Shown here: positions 48,724-57,741 of the stretch, in pieces
Layout: every line of letters starts with the position of its first letter
Numbering within the stretch: the stretch's first letter is position 1
Source of the DNA: Stutzerimonas frequens
GTDB taxonomy: Bacteria; Pseudomonadota; Gammaproteobacteria; Pseudomonadales; Pseudomonadaceae
DNA length: 64,000 nt
Reading direction: 5' to 3'
Assembly: GCF_024448335.1 (NCBI RefSeq)
Contig: NZ_JAMOHM010000008.1
Location: forward strand, 1 to 64,000
Notes under the pieces: generated by a model
What the model was told of the DNA's origin: nothing
Database searches by the model: none
The model's input: only the letters and a program-made list of their open reading frames with translations
Made by a program: the position numbers and the translations under genes

Positions 48724-51134
48724 CACGGGCTCTCCTTGGCCTGGTCTTGTGCGGGTAGTTCGAACCAGAAGCAGGCGCCCTGGCCGGGCTCGGATTCGAA
48801 GCCGATCTGCCCGCCCATGTGCTCGATCAGCTCCTTGGTGATCGCCAGGCCCAGCCCGGTTCCGCCTTGCTGGCGGCTGTCGGACGAGTCTGCCTGGGCG
48901 AACTTCTGGAATACCCGCGCACGAAATTCATCGGAAATTCCCGGGCCCTGGTCTCGGACGCTGACCCGAACCTTGCCGTCACTGACCCGCGCCGACAGAT
49001 CGACCCGTTCTCCGGCAGGGGAAAACTTCGCTGCATTGGACAGCAGGTTGCTCAATACCTGCTGCAGGCGCATGGCATCGACCGTCACGCTCACTGCCGG
49101 GCAGGCGCCGAGGTGCAGCTGCACGCCATGCCGTTCGGCGTAGCTGCCGTTGCTGCGCAGGGCCAGCTCCAGCTGGGGTTGCAGCGCTTGTTCGAGCATG
49201 TCGAAGCGCATCTTGCCGGCGTGCAGCTTGTCCATGTCCAGCAGGTCGTCGATCAGCGCGCTCAGGCGCTGGCTGTTCTGCTGGGCGATCTCCAGCAGTT
49301 CGTGCATCGACTCGGGGACCTCGCCCATGACATTCGAGCAGATCAGCGCCAGCGCGCCGGTGATGGACGTCAGCGGCGTGCGCAGCTCATGACTGACGGT
49401 GGAGATGAACTCGCGCTGCAGGCGTTCGATGCGCATGCGTTCGGTGATGTCGTGCAGCACGACGACCGCTCCCATTCGCTGGCCATCGGAGGTGTACAGC
49501 GGGTCGGCGTTGGACAGTACGTGCCGCGGTGCGCCATTGCTCAGCAGCACCATCTCGTGGTCGATGACGTGCTCGCCATTGAGGGCGCGGCGCAGGGGAA
49601 TCTCTTCGGGTTCCAGCGGGGTGACGCCATCGGCGCGGTACAGCCGGTAATGGCGGGCCCATTCGCTCGGCGATAACGGGGCGACATCGGCGCCATGCCA
49701 CTGCTTGGCCTTCTCGTTGAACAGGGTCAGATTGCCTTCGGCATCGCAGGCGATCACCGCTTCACTCAGCGCCTCGAGCAGGCGCCGGTTCATCTCCTGC
49801 TGTTTGTCCAGCTCCAGCTGCTCGGCCTTGCGCGCGGTGATATCGGTAACGAAGCCGTGCCAGAGCACCGAGCCGTCGACCTGCTGCAGCGGGGTTGCCC
49901 GCGCCTCGACCCAGATCAGCCCCTTGTGCGGGTGCTCGACACGGTGCTCGCTGTGCCAGGGCGTGAGTTCACGAGCCGCCTGGCGGATGCTGAGCAACAG
50001 GGCGCTGCGGTCGGGGCCGTGGACCCGGCCGACGATCGGCGCAAAGCTGCTGGCCAGCTGCGCCGGGCTGAGCCCGTAGATCTGCTCGACCCCTTCACTG
50101 ACATAGGGAAAGCACGCCGGTCCATCGGCGCGCCAATGGAACTGGAAGAGCATGCCCGGGACCTGCGCGGCGATCTGCTGCAGGCGCAGTTGCAACTGCT
50201 CCTGATAGGCCAGGTCGTAGGCGTTGACCAGGTAGCCGCGCAGGTGCTCCTGCTCGTCATGGATCGCGGTCATGCCCAGCAGCACCGGCACCTCGTTGCC
50301 GTTCTGGTGGCGCAGGCGCCATTCGGACATGTCGCGCCGCCCGCGGTGCAGCGGCGCGGTCAGCACCGAGAAATCGGCCTCGACCGGCATCTGCAATTCG
50401 CTGGAAAGCAGCAGTGCCCGGCGCTGCAGCGCCTCCGGGCGGAACAGCGCGGCGGTCAACGGATGGCCGACCAGCGCCTGTTCGCTGTAGCCGAGCAGAC
50501 GCTCGGCGGTCGGGTTGACGCTGGTGACCACGCCGTCGGGGCGGGTCACCAGCACGGCGCTGGAGGCGCTGTCGAGGATGGCCTGTTGCAGTGCCGCCTG
50601 CTCGGCGTGGCGGTGCGCCAGCAGATGCTGCTCGAACAGGCGGATCACCTGGCGTCCGAGGCGCTCCAGGGTTTCGCGCTGCTCCGCGCTGAGGCGGCGT
50701 GGCTGGCGGTCGATCACGCACAGGGTGCCGAGGTTGTAGCCATCAGGCGAGGTCAGCGGCGTGCCGGCGTAGAAGCGGATCTGCGGGTCGCCGAGCACCA
50801 GCGGGTTGTTGCAAAAACGCGGGTCCTGCAGCGTATCCGGTACCTCGAAGATCTCGTCGCCGGCGATGGTGTAGGTGCAGAAGGAGATCTCCCGCGAGGT
50901 CTCGCTGACGTCGAGGCCGACCCGGCTCTTGAACCACTGACGGCGGTCGTCGACCAGCGAGATCAGCGCGATAGGCGTGTCGCACATCTGCGCGGCAAGC
51001 GCGGTGAAGTCATCGAATGCACTGTCTTCGGGGGTGTCGAGGATTTCGTAGCGCAGCAACGCTGCCAGGCGTGACAGCTCGCGCGGCTGGGCGGTGGATG
51101 GCATCGGCGTCGTGCTTTGTTGCGGTGACTCCAT
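48723..51134 (-). CDS. GAF-PAS histidine kinase, soluble
   Basis: 803 residues without membrane segments. An N-terminal GAF domain (~20-165, with CDTPIALISLVDDRRQWFKS and YNLGTLCVIDRQPR) is followed by three PAS/PAC regions (~185-300, ~318-430, ~440-560), HisKA with FISTVSHELRTPLTS, and an HATPase domain with KFSPAGERV, RDQGPGISDEF and GGTGLGLAITKEL. No receiver is fused; the cognate receiver is probably the next gene, which it overlaps by one base. GAF and PAS ligands are unknown; a small-molecule or redox signal inside the cell is likely. Confidence 0.9.
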   Translation of the reverse strand: MESPQQSTTPMPSTAQPRELSRLAALLRYEILDTPEDSAFDDFTALAAQMCDTPIALISLVDDRRQWFKSRVGLDVSETSREISFCTYTIAGDEIFEVPDTLQDPRFCNNPLVLGDPQIRFYAGTPLTSPDGYNLGTLCVIDRQPRRLSAEQRETLERLGRQVIRLFEQHLLAHRHAEQAALQQAILDSASSAVLVTRPDGVVTSVNPTAERLLGYSEQALVGHPLTAALFRPEALQRRALLLSSELQMPVEADFSVLTAPLHRGRRDMSEWRLRHQNGNEVPVLLGMTAIHDEQEHLRGYLVNAYDLAYQEQLQLRLQQIAAQVPGMLFQFHWRADGPACFPYVSEGVEQIYGLSPAQLASSFAPIVGRVHGPDRSALLLSIRQAARELTPWHSEHRVEHPHKGLIWVEARATPLQQVDGSVLWHGFVTDITARKAEQLELDKQQEMNRRLLEALSEAVIACDAEGNLTLFNEKAKQWHGADVAPLSPSEWARHYRLYRADGVTPLEPEEIPLRRALNGEHVIDHEMVLLSNGAPRHVLSNADPLYTSDGQRMGAVVVLHDITERMRIERLQREFISTVSHELRTPLTSITGALALICSNVMGEVPESMHELLEIAQQNSQRLSALIDDLLDMDKLHAGKMRFDMLEQALQPQLELALRSNGSYAERHGVQLHLGACPAVSVTVDAMRLQQVLSNLLSNAAKFSPAGERVDLSARVSDGKVRVSVRDQGPGISDEFRARVFQKFAQADSSDSRQQGGTGLGLAITKELIEHMGGQIGFESEPGQGACFWFELPAQDQAKESP

Positions 51135-51208
51135 CGTCGCGCCTTGCTGGTTCGGTGGGGGGCGTCCGGTCGGCAGCGTTTCACGACCGGGGGATTAAGC
51201 AGTTCTGC

Positions 51209-51595
51209 CTAGTATCGGCCACTCAGCCAGATGCTGCGAATCTGCTCGGCCAGCAGCATCGGGTCGAAGGGCTTGACGATCACATCGCGGGCGCCGAGCT
51301 TGCGCAGGTGTTCGATCTCGCTCGGCTGCACCTTGGCGGTCATGAATGTTACCGGAATCCGCTCCAGGTCGATTCGCTCGCGCAGCCTGAGCAGCGTCTG
51401 CGGGCCGTCCATGCCGGGCATCATCACGTCGAGCAGGATGAAGTCGGGGGCGAAGGCTTCGACTTCCTCCAGCGCCTGTGCGCCAGAGGAGCAGGACAGC
51501 ACCTCGTATCCGCCAACGGCCTCCAGGGCCAGTTTGGTCACCGCCTGAATCGACGGATCGTCTTCAACGTGCAGGATGCGCCTTAGCTCGGCCAT
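51209..51595 (-). CDS. Single-domain response regulator
   Basis: 128 residues: ILHVEDDPSIQ, acceptor Asp in FILLDVMMPGMDG, Thr in VTFMTAKV and Lys in DVIVKPFDPML. Near-paralogue of 48337-48723 across its whole length, including the shared AFAPD and GG(Y/F)EVLSC blocks. 46 bp downstream of the first kinase and 74 bp upstream of the second, so it could serve either. Confidence 0.9.
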   Translation of the reverse strand: MAELRRILHVEDDPSIQAVTKLALEAVGGYEVLSCSSGAQALEEVEAFAPDFILLDVMMPGMDGPQTLLRLRERIDLERIPVTFMTAKVQPSEIEHLRKLGARDVIVKPFDPMLLAEQIRSIWLSGRY

Positions 51596-51641
51596 TGTGC
51601 CTCCGGGGGTCGTTTGCGTGCGCGTCCGCTTAACGGAAGCA

Positions 51642-54605
51642 TCAGGATCGATCTTGCGCCAGCGGCGCGACTGGTAATTCGCACCAGAAACAGGCGCCTT
51701 CGTCAGGCTCGGAATCGAAACCGATCCGGCCGTGCATGTGTTCGATCAGTTCCTTGCTGATGGCCAGGCCCAGGCCGGTGCCTTCCTTCTGGCGGCTGTC
51801 GGAGGAATCGGCCTGGGAGAATTTCTGGAAGATTCGTGTGTGGAATTCAGGGGCGATGCCCGGTCCCTGATCTCGTACCGAGATTCGCACCCAGTCATCG
51901 CGTCGCTCGCTGCCGAGCGTAACGGTGCCACCCTGCGGCGAGAATTTGACCGCATTGGAGATGAGATTGGCCAGTACCTGCTGCAACCGGTCGTCGTCTG
52001 CCATCAGCTGCACGTCCTGCGCGGGCAGCAGCTCCAGCGTGACGCCATGCTTGCTGGCGTAGCCCTGATTGGCGGCGATTGCCTGTTGCAGCTGCGTCGG
52101 CAGCGCATGCGCGCGCAGGTCGAGGGTCATCTTGCCGGCGACCAGCTTGTCCATGTCCAGCAGGTCGTCCACCAGGCGCCCCAGGCGCAGGCTGTTCTGG
52201 TGGGCGATGCTGATCATCTGGCCCATGTTTGGCGAGGGTTCGCCCAAGGCACCGCCGACGATCAGGCCGAGGGCACCGGAGATCGAGGTCAGTGGCGTAC
52301 GCAGCTCGTGGCTGACGATGGACACCAGTTCGCTCTTCATCCGCTCGATGCGCTTGCGTTCGGTGATGTCGCGCACCAGGCCGATGAATCGGCGCTCGCC
52401 GTGGTGGTTGATCTGCGACACGCGCAACTCGATGGTGAAGGTTTCGCCGGTACGCCGCAGGGCGGTGAGTTCGCGGTTCTGTTCCAGCGCGCGAGGAATG
52501 CCGCGTCTTTCGTAGGTCTCCAGATAGCCGTCGTGGGCGGAGCGGTCCGGTTCGGGCATGAGCATCGACAGGTTGCGGCCGATGACCTCCGCGGCGCTGT
52601 AGCCGAAGATCTGTTCGGCGGCATGGTTGAAGGTTTCGATGATGCCGCGGGCGTCGATGATGATGATGGCGTCGATCACGTTGTCGATCAGCATGCTCAG
52701 GTAGCGCTCGCGCTCCTGCATCTCTTCCTTGGCCAGCGCCTGATCGGTGACATCCCAGATGAAACCGTCGCACCAGCCCACCGGGTCGTCACGCTCGTGC
52801 AGGACGCGGGCTTTTTCCCGCACGTAGACGGTGCGGCCTTCGGCATTGGTGAGTCGGTAGATGCCCTCGAAGGTGTCCTGCTCGGCGTGTTGCCGGGCCA
52901 GCTCGAGGTCGTCTGGGTGGATCAGGCTGGCGTAGCTGCGCACGCGGTCGCCGACGAAATCGCTGGCCGGGTAGCCGGTCAGGCGTTCGATGCCGTCGCT
53001 CAGGTAGCTCATGCGCCGGCGGCCGTCGTTGCGGCAGCGGTAGACCACGCCCGGGAGGTTGCTGACCATGGCGCGGTAACGGCTCTCGCTCTTCTGCAGC
53101 GCGCGGGTGGCTTCCATCAGTTCGGTGATCTCGGTGACGAAGCCGTGCCAGAGCACGGTGCCGTCAGGACGTCGCTCGGCGGTGGCACGTCCCTCGGCCC
53201 AGAGCAGACCGCGTTGCGGATGCTGGATGCGGAACTCCACCGAGCCGGTTGTCGACCCAGCAGCCACACGCAGCAGCGCGGCTTTCAGGCGTGGCAGGTC
53301 CTGCGGGTGAACGTGCACCAGGGCCTGGGAAGCATCTTCCAGTAGCCGCTGCGGGTCGATGCCGTAGAGGTCGCGTGCGCCCTCGCTGGCATAGAGAAAG
53401 GCATAGCGGCCGTTGGCGAAGCGCTTGAGCTGGAAAACCACACCGGGCAGCAGGCTGGCGATCTTCTGTGCGCGGTCGAGCAGGCGCTGGCGGCGTCGGC
53501 CCTGCTGTTGCTGGCTGAACTGATGCTGCAGCTGCGCGCCGATGCGCCGTTGCAGCAGTACCGCCAGGGTCAACAGCAGCGCCTCGGCGATCAGCCAGGC
53601 CAGACTCCATTTGATCAGCAGCCGGCGCTCGGCCTGTTGGTGCTCCTGCTGCATCGCGGTGATGTCGCGCCAGACCAGCGCCGCTGCCAGCAGCGGCGCC
53701 GATGGCTGGGCCCGACGGTCGCTGTGCAGGGGAATCTGATTGAGCATATAGGTGCGGCCGTCGGCACTCAGCAGGCGCAAGGCCAGGCCGCTCTCCGGCT
53801 CGGGCAGCATGCTCTGCTGCGCCCAGTGCAGAATCTGTGTCGCCGAATGTTCGATCAGCAGCCAGTCGCCGTCGCTGCGCAGTTGCACGCCGCTGGGGGC
53901 TTCCACGTCTGCCGCCTGCAGTGCCTGGCGATTGACCACCAGCGCCAGTCCGGCAGCCAGCTGATCGCCCAGCTCGGGCAATTCCGGCAGCACGTTGTAG
54001 CCGACTTCCAGGGCGCCGATGATCTCGCCGGACTCGCTGTCGGTGGCACGCAAAGGAACGATGGCGCGACTGCTGGCGCCGAGCGCATTGACCTCCATGC
54101 CGTACTGCATGCTGCCTTCGCTCATCGCGCGGCGCAGCATCGGGCGCTGCGCCGCCATTGCGTCACCGAAGCGCTCCGGTTGCTGCATGCGCAGCAGGGC
54201 GACCCCGGCGTCGCTCCAGAAGATCTGCAACTGCAGCGCGCCGTGGCGTTGCATGGCGCTCCAGGCCGGGCTCAACGCGGCGCGCAGACGCTGGCGTGCC
54301 AGTTCGATACGCGCGTCGTCCATGGCCCGGCCATCGCGCAGCACCGTATCGATCTGGCGCACCTGGCGCAGCACTTCGGCATTGCCGGCCAGCGCCGTGG
54401 CGACCATGTCGGCCTGCCGCCGCTGATTGAGCTGCGCGCTCTGCAGTGCCAGGCTCTGCAGTTCGCCGTGGGTGTCGATTTCCAGGTGCCAGGCGGCATC
54501 GCGCGCGCGGTAGTCATTGAATGCCAGGCTACCGAACAGCAGCACGAGCAGCAGGCTGCCGAGCGTGAAGATCCAGTGGGGTGTGGTGATGCCGGCGTTC
54601 GTCAT
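51642..54605 (-). CDS. Membrane histidine kinase with periplasmic double-Cache sensor
   Basis: 987 residues from ATG 54605. Membrane helix (~10-30), then a ~290-residue periplasmic sensor containing LQIFWSDAGVALLRMQQPERFGD, typical of the double sensory (dCache_8-like) domain. A second helix (LLIKWSLAWLIAEALLLTLAVLL), three PAS domains, HisKA with LVSIVSHELRTPLTS and an HATPase with GTGLGLAISKEL follow. No receiver fused. The 54605 start was taken because it begins the first membrane helix; an in-frame ATG at 54746 would add 47 residues with no sign of a signal. First gene of the ten-gene run. Confidence 0.88.
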   Translation of the reverse strand: MTNAGITTPHWIFTLGSLLLVLLFGSLAFNDYRARDAAWHLEIDTHGELQSLALQSAQLNQRRQADMVATALAGNAEVLRQVRQIDTVLRDGRAMDDARIELARQRLRAALSPAWSAMQRHGALQLQIFWSDAGVALLRMQQPERFGDAMAAQRPMLRRAMSEGSMQYGMEVNALGASSRAIVPLRATDSESGEIIGALEVGYNVLPELPELGDQLAAGLALVVNRQALQAADVEAPSGVQLRSDGDWLLIEHSATQILHWAQQSMLPEPESGLALRLLSADGRTYMLNQIPLHSDRRAQPSAPLLAAALVWRDITAMQQEHQQAERRLLIKWSLAWLIAEALLLTLAVLLQRRIGAQLQHQFSQQQQGRRRQRLLDRAQKIASLLPGVVFQLKRFANGRYAFLYASEGARDLYGIDPQRLLEDASQALVHVHPQDLPRLKAALLRVAAGSTTGSVEFRIQHPQRGLLWAEGRATAERRPDGTVLWHGFVTEITELMEATRALQKSESRYRAMVSNLPGVVYRCRNDGRRRMSYLSDGIERLTGYPASDFVGDRVRSYASLIHPDDLELARQHAEQDTFEGIYRLTNAEGRTVYVREKARVLHERDDPVGWCDGFIWDVTDQALAKEEMQERERYLSMLIDNVIDAIIIIDARGIIETFNHAAEQIFGYSAAEVIGRNLSMLMPEPDRSAHDGYLETYERRGIPRALEQNRELTALRRTGETFTIELRVSQINHHGERRFIGLVRDITERKRIERMKSELVSIVSHELRTPLTSISGALGLIVGGALGEPSPNMGQMISIAHQNSLRLGRLVDDLLDMDKLVAGKMTLDLRAHALPTQLQQAIAANQGYASKHGVTLELLPAQDVQLMADDDRLQQVLANLISNAVKFSPQGGTVTLGSERRDDWVRISVRDQGPGIAPEFHTRIFQKFSQADSSDSRQKEGTGLGLAISKELIEHMHGRIGFDSEPDEGACFWCELPVAPLAQDRS

Positions 54606-54922
54606 CGGCGGGCCGGCCAGAGGCGCGAGGTGCTGCGCTCGACGTACGACGTTTGCATGAGCCGCAACTTTCCAGGGCAAAAAAGAAACAATGATAGCTC
54701 TATGCCAGTATGGCCGATAGCGTCTTTCGGGAATGCACGTCAGCATGGCGCTACGTGCCCAAAGCGTAGCGATTGCAGCCGAATCTGGCTAAAAAATCAC
54801 CAGCTTTTAGACGGTCGGTCGGGCCGTTTCCTAGACTCGCCGACACCTGGTGTTAGGCTGAAGGCAGGTGGACGCCAGCGGAGGTCGCTGGCGCACCGTT
54901 ATGCAAGAGGCACCCCGTTATT
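54606..54922. other. Divergent promoter region between the kinase operon and desA
   Basis: About 317 bp with no convincing gene. It must hold the promoter of the whole minus-strand signalling/glycan run and that of desA on the plus strand. It is AT-richer near 54660-54800 than the coding DNA. No binding site could be named with confidence. Confidence 0.5.
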
Positions 54923-56113
54923 ATGTGGCACACCGGTTTACTCGACCTGTCGGTCTGGCAACTCATTGCGACCACGCTGCTGCTGACTCACGTCACCATC
55001 GTTAGCGTCACGGTCTACCTGCACCGTTACTCGGCGCACCGTTCGCTGGAACTGCATCCGTCGCTCAAACACTTCTTTCGTTTCTGGCTATGGCTGACCA
55101 CGGCGATGAACACCCGCGAGTGGACCGCCATCCACCGCAAGCATCACGCCAAATGCGAGACCCCCGATGACCCGCACAGCCCGGTGCACAAGGGGCTGCT
55201 GACCGTCGTGCGCAAGGGCGCCGAGCTGTACATGGCCGAGGCGAAGAACGAGGAGACCCTGCGCATCTACGGCAAGAACTGTCCGGACGACTGGATCGAG
55301 CGCAACCTCTATTCGCGCTTTCCCAATACCGGCATCGTGCTGATGCTGCTGATCGACCTGGCGCTGTTCGGCGCGCTCGGCCTCACCGTGTGGGCCGTGC
55401 AGATGATCTGGATCCCGTTCTGGGCCGCCGGCGTGGTCAACGGTCTCGGTCACGCGGTCGGTTATCGCAACTTCGAATGCCGTGACGCCGCGACCAATCT
55501 CGTACCCTGGGGCATCCTCATCGGCGGCGAAGAACTGCACAACAACCACCACACCTACCCGAACTCGGCCAAGCTCTCGGTGCGCAAGTGGGAGTTCGAC
55601 ATGGGCTGGGCCTGGATACGTCTGTTCAGCATGCTCGGTCTGGCCAAGGTCAACCGTACCGCACCCATCGCCCATCGAGTCGAAGGCAAGCGGCATCTGG
55701 ACATGGACAGCGCCATGGCGATCCTCAACAACCGCTTCCAGATCATGGCGCAGTACCGCAAGCTGGTGATCGTGCCGCTGGTGCGCCAGGAGCTCGGCCG
55801 AGCCGACGCGACGCTGCGGCACCAGCTGCGCCGTGCCAAGCGCCTGCTGACCCGCGAGCCGAGCCTGCTGCAGCAGGAGCAGCAGGCGCATATCGATGTC
55901 ATGCTCGCGCAAAGTCAGGCGCTCAAGGTGATCTACGAGAAGCGCCTGGCGCTGCAGCAGATCTGGAGCAAGACCAGCGCCAACGGCCACGACATGCTCG
56001 CCGCGATCAAGCAGTGGGTGCACGAGGCCGAGGCCAGCGGCATCCAGTCGCTGCGTGAGTTCGCCGAGCACCTGCGGACCTATTCGCTGCGGCCATCTGT
56101 CGTCCCGGCATGA
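54923..56113 (+). CDS. desA: Delta-9 fatty acid desaturase (acyl-lipid/acyl-CoA type)
   Basis: 396-residue integral-membrane di-iron desaturase. The three His boxes are HRYSAH, HRKHH and HNNHH, with hydrophobic spans at ~10-30, ~55-70 and ~130-175. Family role: O2-dependent insertion of a double bond into phospholipid acyl chains (P. aeruginosa DesA type). A ~100-residue charged helical C-terminal extension (from ~280, LRHQLRRAKRLLTREPSLLQQ ...) lies beyond the catalytic core. Followed in the same direction by a PAS-GGDEF gene, the same pairing I recall in P. aeruginosa (PA0286/PA0285). Confidence 0.93.
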   Translation: MWHTGLLDLSVWQLIATTLLLTHVTIVSVTVYLHRYSAHRSLELHPSLKHFFRFWLWLTTAMNTREWTAIHRKHHAKCETPDDPHSPVHKGLLTVVRKGAELYMAEAKNEETLRIYGKNCPDDWIERNLYSRFPNTGIVLMLLIDLALFGALGLTVWAVQMIWIPFWAAGVVNGLGHAVGYRNFECRDAATNLVPWGILIGGEELHNNHHTYPNSAKLSVRKWEFDMGWAWIRLFSMLGLAKVNRTAPIAHRVEGKRHLDMDSAMAILNNRFQIMAQYRKLVIVPLVRQELGRADATLRHQLRRAKRLLTREPSLLQQEQQAHIDVMLAQSQALKVIYEKRLALQQIWSKTSANGHDMLAAIKQWVHEAEASGIQSLREFAEHLRTYSLRPSVVPA

Positions 56114-56199
56114 CCTTCGATCGGCTCAAGCCCGGGGCGTAGCGGCGCCCGGAACTTTGCCTGCTGCAAGCTCTCTGAACAGCACTCTTACATTGCAGT

Positions 56200-56219
56200 A
56201 CCGCCACCTGGGTGGCGGT
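56200..56219 (+). terminator. Perfect hairpin between desA and the PAS-GGDEF gene
   Basis: ACCGCCACC / GGTGGCGGT form a perfect 9-bp stem with a 2-base loop, followed by CGTTTC. It lies 86 bp after desA and 18 bp before the next start, so it could end desA transcripts or act in the leader of the next gene. Confidence 0.55.
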
Positions 56220-56237
56220 CGTTTCAGGAAGAAGGCT

Positions 56238-57236
56238 ATGCAGCTGGCGAGCAACCAGGGTGATTCGAGAATGAGCATGCTGCCGGGTAGTGATGCGCAG
56301 ACGCTGCTGGCGTTGATGCACGCGCGCGCGGAGGCGGAGCGTCTGGGCGAGCGAGAGCAGTTGTTCAGCACGCTGCTGGGCGGCGTCAACGCGGTGCTCT
56401 GGGCATTCGACTGGCAGGCGCAGCGGATGATCTATGTCAGCCCGGCCTACGAGCGCATCTTCGGCCGCTCGCCAGCGCTGCTGCTGGCCGACTACGGTGA
56501 GTGGCGCAACGCGATCTACCCGGACGATGTCGAGTATGCGCAGAAGTCGATGCTTGCCGTGCTCGATGAGGGTGCCGTGGAGACACGCGAGTACCGCATC
56601 ATCCGCGGCGACGGTCAGCTGCGCTGGCTGAGCGACAAGTGTTTCCTCGGCCGCCGCGCCGAGCATGGCCACGGCCCGATCATCGTCGGCATCGCCGAGG
56701 ACATCACCGAGAAGAAGCAGCTCGAGGGCGAACTGCAGCGTCTGGCCACGACCGACGTACTGACCCAGAGCAGCAACCGCCGGCACTTCTTCGAGTGCGC
56801 GCGAACCGAGTTCGAGCGTGCCCGGCAGTTCGCCTCGCCGCTGGCGTTCCTGCTGCTGGACATCGACGACTTCAAGCGCATCAACGATACCCACGGCCAC
56901 CAGATGGGCGATCAGGTGCTGCAGAAGGTCGCTCGCTGTGGCGCTTCGGTCCTGCGCCAGAGCGACCTTTTCGGCCGTATCGGCGGTGAGGAGTTCGCCG
57001 CCTTGCTGCCCGGCTGCCAGCCGGACCTGGCCGAGCAGATCGCCGAGCGCCTGCAACGCGAGATCGAGCGGGTGGTGTTCACTGCCGAGAATGGCGAGCG
57101 TTTCCGCGTCACCGCCAGCCTCGGTCTGACTTACCTGAAGGCCAGCGACCCCGAGCTAAGCGCGGTATTCGCCCGCGCCGATGCGGCGATGTACACCGCC
57201 AAGCGCCTGGGCAAGAACCAGGTCATCGTCGGCTAA
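56238..57236 (+). CDS. PAS-GGDEF diguanylate cyclase
   Basis: 332 residues from ATG 56238 (AGGAA seven bases upstream; an alternative ATG is at 56271). A PAS/PAC domain (~35-160: VLWAFDWQAQRMIYVSPAYERIFG, IIVGIAEDITEKKQL) precedes a GGDEF domain with LDIDDFKRINDTHGHQMGD, active-site GGEEF and the I-site RQSD five residues before it, so catalytically competent. No membrane segment. The PAS domain may bind flavin, haem or another ligand. It sits directly downstream of desA. Confidence 0.93.
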   Translation: MQLASNQGDSRMSMLPGSDAQTLLALMHARAEAERLGEREQLFSTLLGGVNAVLWAFDWQAQRMIYVSPAYERIFGRSPALLLADYGEWRNAIYPDDVEYAQKSMLAVLDEGAVETREYRIIRGDGQLRWLSDKCFLGRRAEHGHGPIIVGIAEDITEKKQLEGELQRLATTDVLTQSSNRRHFFECARTEFERARQFASPLAFLLLDIDDFKRINDTHGHQMGDQVLQKVARCGASVLRQSDLFGRIGGEEFAALLPGCQPDLAEQIAERLQREIERVVFTAENGERFRVTASLGLTYLKASDPELSAVFARADAAMYTAKRLGKNQVIVG

Positions 57237-57280
57237 TTTCGGCGGGCTGGCCGGGCTGGCTTGCCCGGCGCGCTCTGCCG

Positions 57281-57661
57281 TCACTGGCCAAGTTGCTGCC
57301 CGAAGCTCTCCATCTGCTGCTTGAACTCGGTGCATTTGGCCTGACGCTCGGACGCGGGGACATCCTTCCACTTTGCCTCGCTCTCCTTGACGCCGTCGGC
57401 AAAGGCCGTATCGAAAGTTGCCGGGTCCATCCCGGCGCGGGTCGCCTGGGTTTTTTGCTGCTCTCTATGCTCGGCAAGTTTCTCGTCGGTGTAGTCGTCG
57501 CAGACTTTAGCTGTCACATGCATGGCGCCACCAAACTTGGCCAGCTGCGCGTGCATGTTGGTCATCATCTGTTGATTCGGCTGCTGCGCCTGAGTGATCG
57601 AGCTGATCAGCGTGAGCGCTGCGGCGAGCGCCAGGGATGGCAGGTGGATGGCTGAAGACAT
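57281..57661 (-). CDS. Exported protein of unknown function
   Basis: 126 residues. A signal peptide (LALAAALTLISSITQA, cleavage before QQPNQ) precedes a short, charged, helical mature part with two cysteines (VCDDYTDEKL and AKCTEFKQQ) that could form one disulfide. No family recognised. Convergent with the PAS-GGDEF gene, and upstream of it lies a lipoprotein gene in the same orientation. Confidence 0.68.
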   Translation of the reverse strand: MSSAIHLPSLALAAALTLISSITQAQQPNQQMMTNMHAQLAKFGGAMHVTAKVCDDYTDEKLAEHREQQKTQATRAGMDPATFDTAFADGVKESEAKWKDVPASERQAKCTEFKQQMESFGQQLGQ

Positions 57662-57741
57662 GATTGCTCCTATGATCAGTACTTGTTTATTCGGTGCGTG
57701 GCGAGGCCTCAGTGGTTTCGGCCTGATGGTTGTGATTCGAC

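Noticed and set aside
51732-53345. 537-codon frame antisense to the double-Cache kinase
   Set aside because: Shadow of the kinase PAS/HisKA region; no motif.
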